Source: Acidobacteriota bacterium (GTDB taxonomy: Bacteria; Acidobacteriota; Vicinamibacteria; Vicinamibacterales; 2-12-FULL-66-21). Taken from it: 13,316 bases of DNA. The notes beneath the pieces were generated by a model. The model was given only the letters and a program-made list of their open reading frames with translations. It did no database searches and was not told where the DNA came from. A program made the position numbers and the translations under genes. Position 1 is the first letter of the stretch; each line of letters begins with the position of its first letter. Of this stretch, positions 1-6,455 are shown piece after piece. Location: the NCBI GenBank assembly GCA_013697225.1, contig JACCXG010000536.1, positions 1 through 13,316 of the forward strand, in the 5' to 3' direction.

Positions 1-1226
1 CCGCGGCGCTGACGCACGCCACGGCGGCCTGCATTGCCGGGTCCGACCCGGAACTCATCCAGCAGCTGCCGGACCTGACCGGGCTCAAGGACGAAGTGAT
101 CATCCCGCGGGAGTCCCGCAACGTGTACGACCAGGCGTTCCGGACGCTCGGCATCCGGATGGTGGAGGTCAACACGCCTGCGGAGTTCCACGCCGCGCTT
201 GGCCCGCGCACCGCGATGGTGGCGGTGCTGGGTACGGGCGAGGCTCGCGGGCCGCTGCGCCTCGAGGAGATGGCGTCGGCGGCGCGCCAGGCGGGCGTAC
301 CGGTGATCGTGGACGCCGCGGCGGAGCTGCCCCAGCGTCCCAACCCGTATCTCTCACGCGGCGCCGACCTGGTGGCCTACAGCGGCGGCAAGGTGATTCG
401 CGGCCCGCAGTGCGCCGGGCTGCTGCTCGGCCGGAAGGATCTCGTCTGGGCCGCCTTCATGAACAGCGCGCCGCACCATTCCTTCGGCCGCATGATGAAG
501 GCCGGCAAGGAGGAGATTATGGGCATGCTCACGGCTGTCGAGGTGCTCGCCGCCCGCGGGATCGAAGAGGATCACCGTCGCTGGCGCGGATGGCTCCAGG
601 AGATCAGCGATGCGCTGACCAAAGTGTCTGGTGTCCGGACCGACATCCAGGACCCGGCCGGCGCCAGCCCCTTTCCCACGATGATGGTCGAGTGGGACGC
701 CGAGCGAGTCGGCATCACGGCCGGCGAGGTGTACAAGCAGTTGATCGACGGCGAGCCGCGGATCAAGTCTCACGCGTCGGGCGACGGCTACTCGTTCCGC
801 GTCCGCCCGACGGCCATGCGTCCCGGAGACGCGGGGCTGGCCGCGCGCCGCATTGCCGAGGTGCTCGGCAGCGCTCCGCGGGGCAGATCGGCCACGCCCC
901 CCGCCAGCCCGGTGACCGACATCACCGGCCGCTGGGAAGTGGACGTGAAATACACGAGGGGCGAGGCCCGGCACCGGCTGTTCCTGAGCATGAGCGGCAA
1001 TCAGGTGCTAGGGACGCACCTCGGCCGGCTCCTCGATGGACCTCTGACCGGCACGGTGCACGGTGACCGCGTGCGCATGCGCAGCAGCCTGCCCTCCCAG
1101 GGCACGAGCGTGGACTTCACCTTCGAGGGGCAGGTCGCCCAGGGCTCGATGCAGGGCGAGGTGGACCTCGGTGAGTACGGGACGGCCCGCTGGATCGCCC
1201 GCCGCCTGGGGGCGGGGGAGTCCTGA
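1..1226 (+). CDS. SelA/DgaE-like PLP-dependent enzyme with C-terminal beta-domain (5' truncated by window edge)
   Basis: This gene enters from the left edge. The frame is open from base 3, and the first visible residues (AALTHATAAC) match the interior of the complete paralog at 11506-13143, so the GTG at 96 is not its start. The core has the hallmarks of the SelA-like fold-type I family that includes D-glucosaminate-6-phosphate ammonia-lyase (DgaE). These are the VDAAAE strand with the Asp expected to contact the PLP ring nitrogen, and SGGKVIRGPQ with the Schiff-base Lys codon at 390-392. From about base 912 the protein continues into a roughly 100-residue Gly-rich beta domain (W, GxxLxG-type and G-xMxGxxxxG-type strands), also present in the paralog. 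The N-terminus and any export signal lie outside the window; the paralog has a Tat signal. The gene converges on the minus-strand operon. Family assignment is firm and the reaction is unknown. Genuine selenocysteine synthase activity is unlikely for an enzyme with this fusion and context. Confidence 0.88.
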   Translation, partial: AALTHATAACIAGSDPELIQQLPDLTGLKDEVIIPRESRNVYDQAFRTLGIRMVEVNTPAEFHAALGPRTAMVAVLGTGEARGPLRLEEMASAARQAGVPVIVDAAAELPQRPNPYLSRGADLVAYSGGKVIRGPQCAGLLLGRKDLVWAAFMNSAPHHSFGRMMKAGKEEIMGMLTAVEVLAARGIEEDHRRWRGWLQEISDALTKVSGVRTDIQDPAGASPFPTMMVEWDAERVGITAGEVYKQLIDGEPRIKSHASGDGYSFRVRPTAMRPGDAGLAARRIAEVLGSAPRGRSATPPASPVTDITGRWEVDVKYTRGEARHRLFLSMSGNQVLGTHLGRLLDGPLTGTVHGDRVRMRSSLPSQGTSVDFTFEGQVAQGSMQGEVDLGEYGTARWIARRLGAGES

Positions 1227-1242
1227 CCCCGGCCCGCTGAAC

Positions 1243-1275
1243 GGCGGCCGCCCCGCTGTCGGGGCGCTGACCGCC
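1243..1275. terminator. Candidate bidirectional terminator hairpin between convergent genes
   Basis: A GC-only inner stem (1250-1255 with 1260-1265, loop CTGT) sits inside an outer GGCGG/CCGCC pairing (1243-1247 with 1271-1275). It lies in the 125-nt gap between the SelA-like stop at 1226 and the amidohydrolase stop at 1352, where a shared terminator would be expected. There is no U-tract on either side, so intrinsic termination is uncertain and it could simply be a 3'-end stabilising hairpin. Confidence 0.35.
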
Positions 1276-1351
1276 GAGGTCCCTATGCAGTGGAGTTCTC
1301 CCGGCAGCAGGAACACTATGCGCAGGCGGAAGCCCCCGTCCTCCTCTGGGA

Positions 1352-2644
1352 CTAGCGGTAGTTGCTGTAGGGCCCGGCCTGCGACCAGTCCGTGCGGCTG
1401 ATGCCCTCGGTGTCCCACACGATCTGGCCATCCCGCATGGTCAGGACCGCCCGCATGTTGCGATCCCCGCGGAGCCGCTCGTGGCTCGTGTCGAGAAAGC
1501 CGAAGCGCCCCTGCTGGATCTCGATCACCGCGAGGTCCGCCACGCCCCCTTCGCGCAGCGTGCCGAGCTCCGGACGCTTCAGGGCGCGTGCCGGCCGCAC
1601 CGTGACGCGTTCCACCAGGTCCTCGATGGACACGCCCATGTTAAGGAACTTGGACAGTGTGGTCATCAGGTCCCCACGGGGTAGCAGCAGGCTGGTCTTG
1701 TCCATCGCGGTCGAAATCGTGTCGGGCAGGAACCCGGCGCGGACGGCGGGGACCGCCAGCCGGAAGCGGAAGCTCTGCGACCCGTGGCCGAGGTCGAAGA
1801 GCACGCCGCGCTCGCGCGCGCGCCTGAGCGTCTCGTTGACACCGCCGTTGCCGTCGAACACCGGCGTGGCGGGGCCGAACGTCTCGGTCACGAGATCGCC
1901 TGGACGCAGCCGCTCGAGCACGAGCTCGCGGTAGTCGAGCCCCGCGTCGGGCTGGTACTCCACGAGCGCGACGCCGTCCATCGAGCTGGCCGCCCGCAGG
2001 CTGCGCTCGATGCCCTCGCGGCCGGCGCCCCGCAGGTGCGGGCTCCGGATCCCGACGATCGTCTGCCGGTGGCGGCCGGCCATTTGGACGGCTTCCTCCA
2101 CGCCGAGGTCCGCCGGATCGGCCTGCTCCTGCCCTTCGAGCATCCCGCTGCCCACGATGTTCAGGAAGGCCAGCACCCGCACGCGCGAGTGATCCACCAC
2201 GAGGGTCCTGAAGGATTCGAAGTTGCGCCAGCCTGTGCTGCCGCCGTCGACTACCGTCGTCACGCCGTGCCGCAGGGCGTTGTGGTCCGGGTTGACGTTG
2301 CGCCAGGCGGTGCGCGCGTCGCCCTGGCGCAGGACCCCCTGCGCGTTCACATACGCGTGCAGGTCGATCAGCCCCGGGGTCACGCAATAGGCGCTGACGT
2401 CGACGGTACGTTTCGCCTGGTCGGCCGGCAGGTTCGTGCCGATCCGGACGATCCGGTCGCCGGCGACAGCAATGTCCATGCGGCCGTTCCGGCCCGCGGC
2501 GGGATCGATGACGTGGCCGTTCCTGAACAGATAGTCGTAGATCGGTTCGCTCTGCGCGAGCGGACGGCCCGAGCCGGCCAGCAGCGCGCAGGCGCCGGCG
2601 AGCGCGAGCGCCAGGCGGACGGGGACAGAGCGGTTGGCCGTCAT
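1352..2644 (-). CDS. Amidohydrolase-superfamily (cog3964-like) protein lacking most metal ligands; probable pseudoenzyme
   Basis: This 430-aa protein has a Sec-type signal peptide (about residues 1-30, hydrophobic LALALAGACALLAG) and then the N-terminal beta-sandwich and TIM-barrel pattern of the amidohydrolase superfamily. It is clearly paralogous along its length to the genes at 2641-3885 and 9821-11125. Those paralogs show HxH, Lys, His, His and Asp as the metal ligands. Here HxH has become H96-A-Y98, the bridging Lys position is R200, the next His is E254 and the final Asp is A313. Only H96 and H287 remain. The reading frame is otherwise intact, with no stops or frameshifts and a normal length. 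The start ATG overlaps the stop of the upstream amidohydrolase as ATGA, which suggests translational coupling and equal dosage, so it may be a non-catalytic partner of that enzyme. Alternatives are a changed chemistry without the binuclear centre or early decay. It is the last gene of the minus-strand operon. Confidence 0.85.
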   Translation of the reverse strand: MTANRSVPVRLALALAGACALLAGSGRPLAQSEPIYDYLFRNGHVIDPAAGRNGRMDIAVAGDRIVRIGTNLPADQAKRTVDVSAYCVTPGLIDLHAYVNAQGVLRQGDARTAWRNVNPDHNALRHGVTTVVDGGSTGWRNFESFRTLVVDHSRVRVLAFLNIVGSGMLEGQEQADPADLGVEEAVQMAGRHRQTIVGIRSPHLRGAGREGIERSLRAASSMDGVALVEYQPDAGLDYRELVLERLRPGDLVTETFGPATPVFDGNGGVNETLRRARERGVLFDLGHGSQSFRFRLAVPAVRAGFLPDTISTAMDKTSLLLPRGDLMTTLSKFLNMGVSIEDLVERVTVRPARALKRPELGTLREGGVADLAVIEIQQGRFGFLDTSHERLRGDRNMRAVLTMRDGQIVWDTEGISRTDWSQAGPYSNYR

Positions 2645-3885
2645 TCGCGCGTCCTCCCGTTGCTGCCCGGCGCGTCCCAGTCGGGGAAGGCGATGGCGTC
2701 GCGGTCGTAGACGATTTCCCCCGCCCGGACGGTCAGCACGTTGAGGAGCCGCTGTGTGCCGAGGCGCTTCTTGCCCCAGGCGTCATGGAACGAGAAGACG
2801 CCCTCGTCCAGCCGCAGGACGGCGATGTCGGCGTCGCGCCCCTCGCCGAGCGTGCCGACCTGGGGAAAGCGCTTGATGGTGCGGGCGGGCGTGACCGTCG
2901 AGCGGTAGACCACGTCGCGCAGTGGCATGCCGAGCAGCAGCATCTTCGAGATCGAGTTGGGCATGTCCGACTCGGTGCTGAGAATGCTGCCGGCGTGCAG
3001 ATCGGTGCTGATGGTGTCAGGCGGGAAGTCCTGTGCCATCGCGCGGTCGGCGACCGGCCAGAGGAAGCTGCCGCCGCCGTGCCCGAGGTCGAAGAGCACG
3101 CCGCGCTTGCGCGCTGCGTGCATGTAGGGCTGCACCCGGTTCGTCCGGCGGTCGAGGATCTCCACGTGCCGGTCGTTGTAGAAGTGCGTATGAATGTCGC
3201 CGGGGCGCATCTTCTCGAGCACCTTCGTGCGGGTGTCACGACCCGTCCAGCTGAGGATCGTGTTGTCCAGGATCACCGGCGTGTTCGAGAGGCGGCCCGC
3301 TTCGATCGCCCGGTCCACCGACGTCCAGCCGGAGCCGCCGAAGTGGGCGTTCTTCACGCCGACGATCAAGTCGGGGAAGGCCAGGATCTTGTCGGCCGTC
3401 GCCCGCGGGTTCATGTCCTCGATGTCATCCTCTTCGCCGCCCATCCCGAGCCCGACGCTGTTGATGAACGTGAACACCCGGGCCCTGGCCCGCCGGAGGA
3501 TCTTCTCCTGGTAGTCCTCGAAGTTCCGCCACCCTGGTCCGCCGGCGTCCACGACGGTCGTGGTGCCGGCGGGGAAAGCCGTCTCGTCGGGGAAGAGCGA
3601 CCCGGCGTAGCCATAGTGATGCGCGTGGATGTCCACCAGGCCGGGCACGACGTACAAGCCCTTCACGTCCACGATCCGTTTCGCGGAGCCTGTCGGGATG
3701 GCCGCCGCCACCTGGACGATCTTCCCGTCACGCACGGCGACGTCCCGCACGGCGTCGATATCGTTGGCCGGATCGATCACGTGCCCGCCGGTGAGGAGCA
3801 GATCGTAGACCGACTCCTGGGCCGCCGCCGGCGTGCCGGCGAGCGCCAGGAGAACCGCCAGTGAGATGCGAATCGTTCCGTGCAT
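2641..3885 (-). CDS. Exported cog3964-type amidohydrolase (dihydroorotase-like fold), ligands intact
   Basis: The protein is 414 aa from the ATG at 3885, which is preceded by GAGGG about 7 nt upstream and begins a clean signal peptide (MHGTIRISLAVLLALAGTPA, then AAQ). An in-frame GTG at 3915 would add ten residues ahead of the signal and is less likely. The amidohydrolase metal site is complete: H87 and H89 in VDIHAHH, K178 in VGVKNAHF (expected to be carboxylated), H234 in HTHFYN, H269 in FDLGHGG and D295 in STDLHAG. The STVTPA motif near residue 330 is typical of the EF_0837/Atu3266 group (cog3964). Members are often misannotated as dihydroorotase or D-aminoacylase, and one characterised group hydrolyses acetyl-(R)-mandelate. 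Family relatives commonly lie beside DgaE-like genes, as here. It follows the RidA-like gene after 37 nt and overlaps the next gene by ATGA. The substrate is unknown; periplasmic hydrolysis of an acyl, ester or cyclic amide bond is inferred. Confidence 0.9.
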   Translation of the reverse strand: MHGTIRISLAVLLALAGTPAAAQESVYDLLLTGGHVIDPANDIDAVRDVAVRDGKIVQVAAAIPTGSAKRIVDVKGLYVVPGLVDIHAHHYGYAGSLFPDETAFPAGTTTVVDAGGPGWRNFEDYQEKILRRARARVFTFINSVGLGMGGEEDDIEDMNPRATADKILAFPDLIVGVKNAHFGGSGWTSVDRAIEAGRLSNTPVILDNTILSWTGRDTRTKVLEKMRPGDIHTHFYNDRHVEILDRRTNRVQPYMHAARKRGVLFDLGHGGGSFLWPVADRAMAQDFPPDTISTDLHAGSILSTESDMPNSISKMLLLGMPLRDVVYRSTVTPARTIKRFPQVGTLGEGRDADIAVLRLDEGVFSFHDAWGKKRLGTQRLLNVLTVRAGEIVYDRDAIAFPDWDAPGSNGRTRE

Positions 3886-3922
3886 GCAGGACCCTCTTGT
3901 TCTCTGCGCGGTCACTCCACGC

Positions 3923-4339
3923 TCATTCCACGGAGGCGATGCAGTCTACCTGGAGCAGCTGCCCCTGGCGCCGGAAGTCGGCTGCGCCAAACCAGGAGAG
4001 GGTGGGCCGCGGTTCGGGGAAGTTCTGCCGGAAGACCTCCTCCACCGTCTGCTGGTTCTTCTCGGGATCGATCAGCGAGATCTGCACCTGGAGGACGCTG
4101 GCCATGGACGAGCCAGCGCGGGCGAGACTCCCGCTCATGATCTCGAGCGCGTCGGTCAGCTGCCGACGGGCGTCGCCGGGGCCCTCCGGCCGCCGCTCAG
4201 GATACCAGCCGCCGATGCCGCCGAGGAAGAGGAGGGGCCCGGAGCGGATGGGCCCTCCCACCCGTTCCATGCCGGGCGCCCACGCGGCGGGCTGTGCCGC
4301 CGCAGCGCCGCTCCGGGGTTCCGAATCAGAGCGCCGCAA
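3923..4339 (-). CDS. RidA/YjgF/YER057c/UK114-family protein without evident export signal
   Basis: This RidA-like protein is 138 aa from a TTG at 4339, which has GGAG 10 nt upstream. That start overlaps the end of the preceding RidA-like gene by 14 nt. An ATG at 4270 would remove the stretch before the GGPIRSGPLLFLGG strand that usually opens the fold, so the TTG is preferred but not certain. R111 in EPRPTLS fits the conserved Arg that binds the substrate carboxylate in RidA (Arg105 of E. coli RidA). The C-terminal LLQVDCIASV strand is typical, with Gln where many active RidA proteins have Glu. RidA proteins hydrolyse reactive enamines and imines released by PLP-dependent dehydratases, which suits a locus with two types of PLP enzyme. 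No hydrophobic signal is visible, so it would be cytoplasmic, unlike its neighbour. It could be a non-deaminase Rid subfamily member. Confidence 0.83.
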   Translation of the reverse strand: MRRSDSEPRSGAAAAQPAAWAPGMERVGGPIRSGPLLFLGGIGGWYPERRPEGPGDARRQLTDALEIMSGSLARAGSSMASVLQVQISLIDPEKNQQTVEEVFRQNFPEPRPTLSWFGAADFRRQGQLLQVDCIASVE

Positions 4340-4802
4340 TGCAGTCGATCTCCACGAGCGAGCTGCCGGGAATGCCGCCGTAGCAGGCGATAGTCGTCCT
4401 GACCGGCGGCCGGCCGAACCGGCCGCGGTAGGCCTCGTTCATCGCGGCGTAGTCCTTGATGTCGTGCAGGTACACGTTGACCTTCAGCACCTTGTCCATC
4501 GACGACCCGGCCTTCTTCAGCTCCGCCTCGATCTGGTTGAGCACCGAGACGGTGTGCGCGGTGATGTCGCCGGGGCCGTGTTCCCCCTTGCCCGCCACGT
4601 ACACCAGCCCGTTGTGGGTGACGGACCCGGAAAACAGCGGCGCCTGAGCCCCCTGCTGACTCTCATCCGGGACATGCGTGATGGGAGCCGCCTCCGCCGG
4701 CTTCGCGTGCGCCATCCCGAAGAGGCTGGCGCCGGCGGCGGCGATCGTGGTGAACAGGGACTTGACGGCGGATCTGCGCGAAGTGTTCTCAGTGACGTTC
4801 AC
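4326..4802 (-). CDS. Tat-signal RidA-like (YjgF family) protein, first gene of the minus-strand operon
   Basis: The protein is 158 aa. The start is GTG at 4802, preceded by GGAG and a GA repeat at normal spacing. Residues 8-17 (SRRSAVKSLF) form a twin-arginine motif followed by the hydrophobic stretch TTIAAAGASLFGMAHA, so export in folded form by the Tat system is predicted. The rest is a standard RidA domain: GLVYVAGKG near 65-73, the long helix with LNQIEAELKKAGSSMDKVLKVNVYL split across about 88-112, and PPVRTTIAC with R135 at the substrate-binding Arg position. E151 in LVEIDCIAAL matches the C-terminal acidic residue of active RidA proteins. RidA proteins are usually cytosolic, so a Tat signal here is unusual. 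It implies enamine/imine hydrolysis, or another Rid role, in the periplasm beside the Tat-signal PLP enzymes in this window. It leads the operon and overlaps the next gene by 14 nt. Confidence 0.87.
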   Translation of the reverse strand: MNVTENTSRRSAVKSLFTTIAAAGASLFGMAHAKPAEAAPITHVPDESQQGAQAPLFSGSVTHNGLVYVAGKGEHGPGDITAHTVSVLNQIEAELKKAGSSMDKVLKVNVYLHDIKDYAAMNEAYRGRFGRPPVRTTIACYGGIPGSSLVEIDCIAAL

Positions 4803-4861
4803 GCTCTCTCTCCATTCGTGTGTGTGTGGTCGCCTTCTGCTGTGGCTTCACCGCTCCCGCG

Positions 4862-4891
4862 AGGATAGCGGCCCTGTCGACGAGCGAGCAA
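4862..4891 (-). promoter_or_regulatory. Candidate sigma70-type promoter for the minus-strand operon
   Basis: On the minus strand, TTGCTC (4891-4886) and TATCCT (4867-4862) are separated by 18 nt. This places a start site near 4855, about 50 nt before the GTG start at 4802. The -10 matches TATAAT at four positions, while the -35 matches only in TTG. The position is right for the head of the operon, but the call is consensus matching by eye. Confidence 0.35.
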
Positions 4892-4928
4892 GCGAAATGC
4901 AACCACGGCGGCGCAGCCCGCTCACTGG

Positions 4929-4957
4929 TTGACCCGCGCGCGCGTCCCTCCTAGGAT
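4929..4957 (+). promoter_or_regulatory. Candidate sigma70-type promoter for the Tat-signal PLP enzyme gene
   Basis: TTGACC (4929-4934) and TAGGAT (4952-4957) are spaced by exactly 17 nt. They match the -35 in five of six positions and the -10 in four of six. Transcription would start near 4964, leaving a leader of about 36 nt that contains the GGAGG ribosome-binding site at 4987-4991. It sits in the divergent gap and faces away from the minus-strand operon. Confidence 0.5.
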
Positions 4958-4999
4958 GTCGCAACGGACGAACGTGATTGCTGGACGGAGGCCACTCAG

Positions 5000-6226
5000 A
5001 TGCAGACGACACGACGCGGGTTCCTCGGGGCGGCGGCCGCATCGACCATCGCGCTGTCCACACCGGCGCGGCTGGCGGCGCTCGCGCAGGCGCGGCAGTC
5101 GGCGGAAGCCGGACGGCTCTTCCGAGACGACATCCTGACGCCCGCGCTCCTGCTGGACCTCGACGCCTTCGAGGCGAACGTTCAGGAAATGGCGTCGTTC
5201 CTTAGGTCTCATCAGCGCGGGTTCCGCCCGCACGGCAAGTCCCATAAGTGCCCGGAGGTCGGCAAGGCACTGGCGAAGGCGGGGGCGCTCGGGCACTGCG
5301 CGGCGAAGCTGAGCGAGGCGGAGGTCTTCGCGGCCCACGGCCTCGGCGGCCTGCTCGTGACGACGGCCGTGATCGGCAAGGCGAAGATCGGTCGCGCGGT
5401 GAAGCTGGCCGCGGCCAGGCAGGACACGATCTTCTCGGTGGACCACGCAGAGAACGTGAGGGACCTGAATGCCGCCGCGGCGGCGCACGGCGGCCGGCGG
5501 CCGCTGCGGCTGAACCTCGCGGTCGACCTCCTGATCGGCCGGACCGGGATCGAGATGGGGCAGCCGGCGCTCGAGCTGGCGCAGCTCATCGACGCGCTCC
5601 CGAACGTCCGGCTGGCGGGGCTGCAGGCCTACGACGGCGGGGCGTCGCACACCACCGGGTTCGAACAGCGGAAGGCGCGGTCGACCGAGTCCATGAGCCG
5701 CGCGGCCGAGACGCGTAGGCTGATCGAGCGCAGTGGGATCGAGTGCCCGCTGCTGTCGGGCGGGTCCACGGGCACGTACAACATCGACGTCGAGGTGGAC
5801 GGCGTCACCGAGCTGCAGCCCGGCAGCTTCGTGTTCATGGACCTCGACTACAACCGGATCGGCGGGCAGGATGGGCCTGTTTACGACGATTTCCGCAGCG
5901 CCCTGACCGTGCTCACGACTGTCGTGAGCCACCGGCCCGGCGTGGCGATCGTGGACGGGGGGTTCAAGGCGTTCTCGACCGATCGGCCGTTCACACCGCG
6001 CGCCACGGATCCGGCGCTCGCCGAAGTCCCGTATGCCTGGGGCGGCGACGAGCACGGGCGTCTCGACCTCTCAGCCGCCGAACGCGAGGTGAAGCTCGGC
6101 GATCGTATCGAGTTCCTCGTGCCGCACTGCGATCCCTCGGTCAACCTGTACGACGCGATGTACTGCCTGCGCGGCGACCGCGTGGAGGCTGTCTGGCGTA
6201 TCGCGGCGCGCGGCATGAGCCAGTGA
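5000..6226 (+). CDS. Tat-signal D-threonine aldolase / D-serine dehydratase-like (DSD1 family) PLP enzyme
   Basis: The protein is 408 aa. The ATG follows a strong GGAGG (4987-4991) at 8-nt spacing. The N-terminus, TTRRGFLGAAAAS, is a textbook twin-arginine signal, so a cofactor-loaded enzyme is probably exported folded. The mature part is a fold-type III (alanine-racemase N-terminal-like barrel) enzyme. TPALLLDLDAFEAN opens the barrel, RPHGKSHK carries the expected Schiff-base Lys (K80), and SGGSTGTYN near 253-261 is the PLP phosphate-binding loop. The C-terminal PHCDPSVNLYD has H376 and D378 spaced as H-x-D. In D-threonine aldolases this pair binds a divalent metal, whereas eukaryotic D-serine dehydratases use H-x-C with zinc. 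That favours aldolase-type or related beta-hydroxy-D-amino-acid chemistry, but the family includes several activities and the substrate is not known. It is transcribed divergently from the RidA/amidohydrolase operon and toward the TonB receptor. Confidence 0.9.
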   Translation: MQTTRRGFLGAAAASTIALSTPARLAALAQARQSAEAGRLFRDDILTPALLLDLDAFEANVQEMASFLRSHQRGFRPHGKSHKCPEVGKALAKAGALGHCAAKLSEAEVFAAHGLGGLLVTTAVIGKAKIGRAVKLAAARQDTIFSVDHAENVRDLNAAAAAHGGRRPLRLNLAVDLLIGRTGIEMGQPALELAQLIDALPNVRLAGLQAYDGGASHTTGFEQRKARSTESMSRAAETRRLIERSGIECPLLSGGSTGTYNIDVEVDGVTELQPGSFVFMDLDYNRIGGQDGPVYDDFRSALTVLTTVVSHRPGVAIVDGGFKAFSTDRPFTPRATDPALAEVPYAWGGDEHGRLDLSAAEREVKLGDRIEFLVPHCDPSVNLYDAMYCLRGDRVEAVWRIAARGMSQ

Positions 6227-6281
6227 GCGGCCCGTGGCGGCCCAGCTGAGAAGAGCATGGGAACGGAAAATGCCGCCGGAC

Positions 6282-6310
6282 TTGACAATGTGTGGGCCCG
6301 CGGGTACACG
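6282..6310 (+). promoter_or_regulatory. Candidate promoter upstream of the TonB-receptor gene
   Basis: A perfect -35 hexamer, TTGACA (6282-6287), is followed 17 nt later by TACACG (6305-6310), a weak -10 with T, A and A matching. The perfect -35 in such GC-rich DNA is notable. A start near 6317 would give a leader of about 135 nt that contains both tiny reading frames and the dyad at 6398-6411. Confidence 0.4.
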
Positions 6311-6342
6311 GTAATCGGCACTTCACAACAGCGGAGGTTGCC

Positions 6343-6378
6343 ATGATCCCCTTCGGGAAGGAACGCGCCACTCAATGA
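6343..6378 (+). CDS. Putative 11-residue leader ORF upstream of the TonB receptor
   Basis: ATG at 6343 has an excellent GGAGG (6333-6337) 5 nt upstream and encodes MIPFGKERATQ. Its TGA overlaps the ATG of the next tiny frame as ATGA. No homology is recognised. The strong ribosome-binding site is the main argument that ribosomes load here. Chance occurrence cannot be excluded for so short a frame. Confidence 0.3.
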   Translation: MIPFGKERATQ

Positions 6379-6455
6379 ACGACTCCGAGTCGCCGCGCCG
6401 GCTGCAGCCGGTCGGCGCCCTAGCGAAAGTAGCAAAGAAGGAGCAGCAGCCATGA
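6375..6455 (+). CDS. Putative 26-residue ORF linking the leader peptide to the TonB receptor
   Basis: The frame begins in the ATGA overlap with the 11-residue ORF and ends in another ATGA overlap with the receptor start at 6452. It encodes a basic, polar peptide beginning MNDSESPRRLQPVG. It has no independent ribosome-binding site of note and would depend on coupling. It spans the palindrome at 6398-6411. It may be a translational relay rather than a functional peptide. Confidence 0.25.
   Translation: MNDSESPRRLQPVGALAKVAKKEQQP
6398..6411. repeat. 14-bp perfect palindrome in the TonB-receptor leader
   Basis: CCGGCTGCAGCCGG is a perfect dyad 41 nt before the receptor start and downstream of the candidate promoter. 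It could be an operator half-site pair. It is less convincing as an RNA hairpin because a perfect palindrome leaves no loop without breaking the central pairs. Its function is unknown. Confidence 0.3.

Noticed and set aside
96..1226. GTG at 96 as the start of the left-edge SelA-like gene
   Set aside because: The frame is open to the window edge, and the residues before 96 align with the interior of the complete paralog, so the start lies outside.
2785..3864. A 359-codon plus-strand frame opposite the amidohydrolase at 2641-3885
   Set aside because: The translation is compositionally biased with no motif, while the minus strand has a signal peptide and all metal ligands in the correct order.
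4922..6055. A 377-codon minus-strand frame opposite the DSD1-like gene
   Set aside because: It has no domain and no ribosome-binding site, and is wholly antisense to a gene with clear family motifs.
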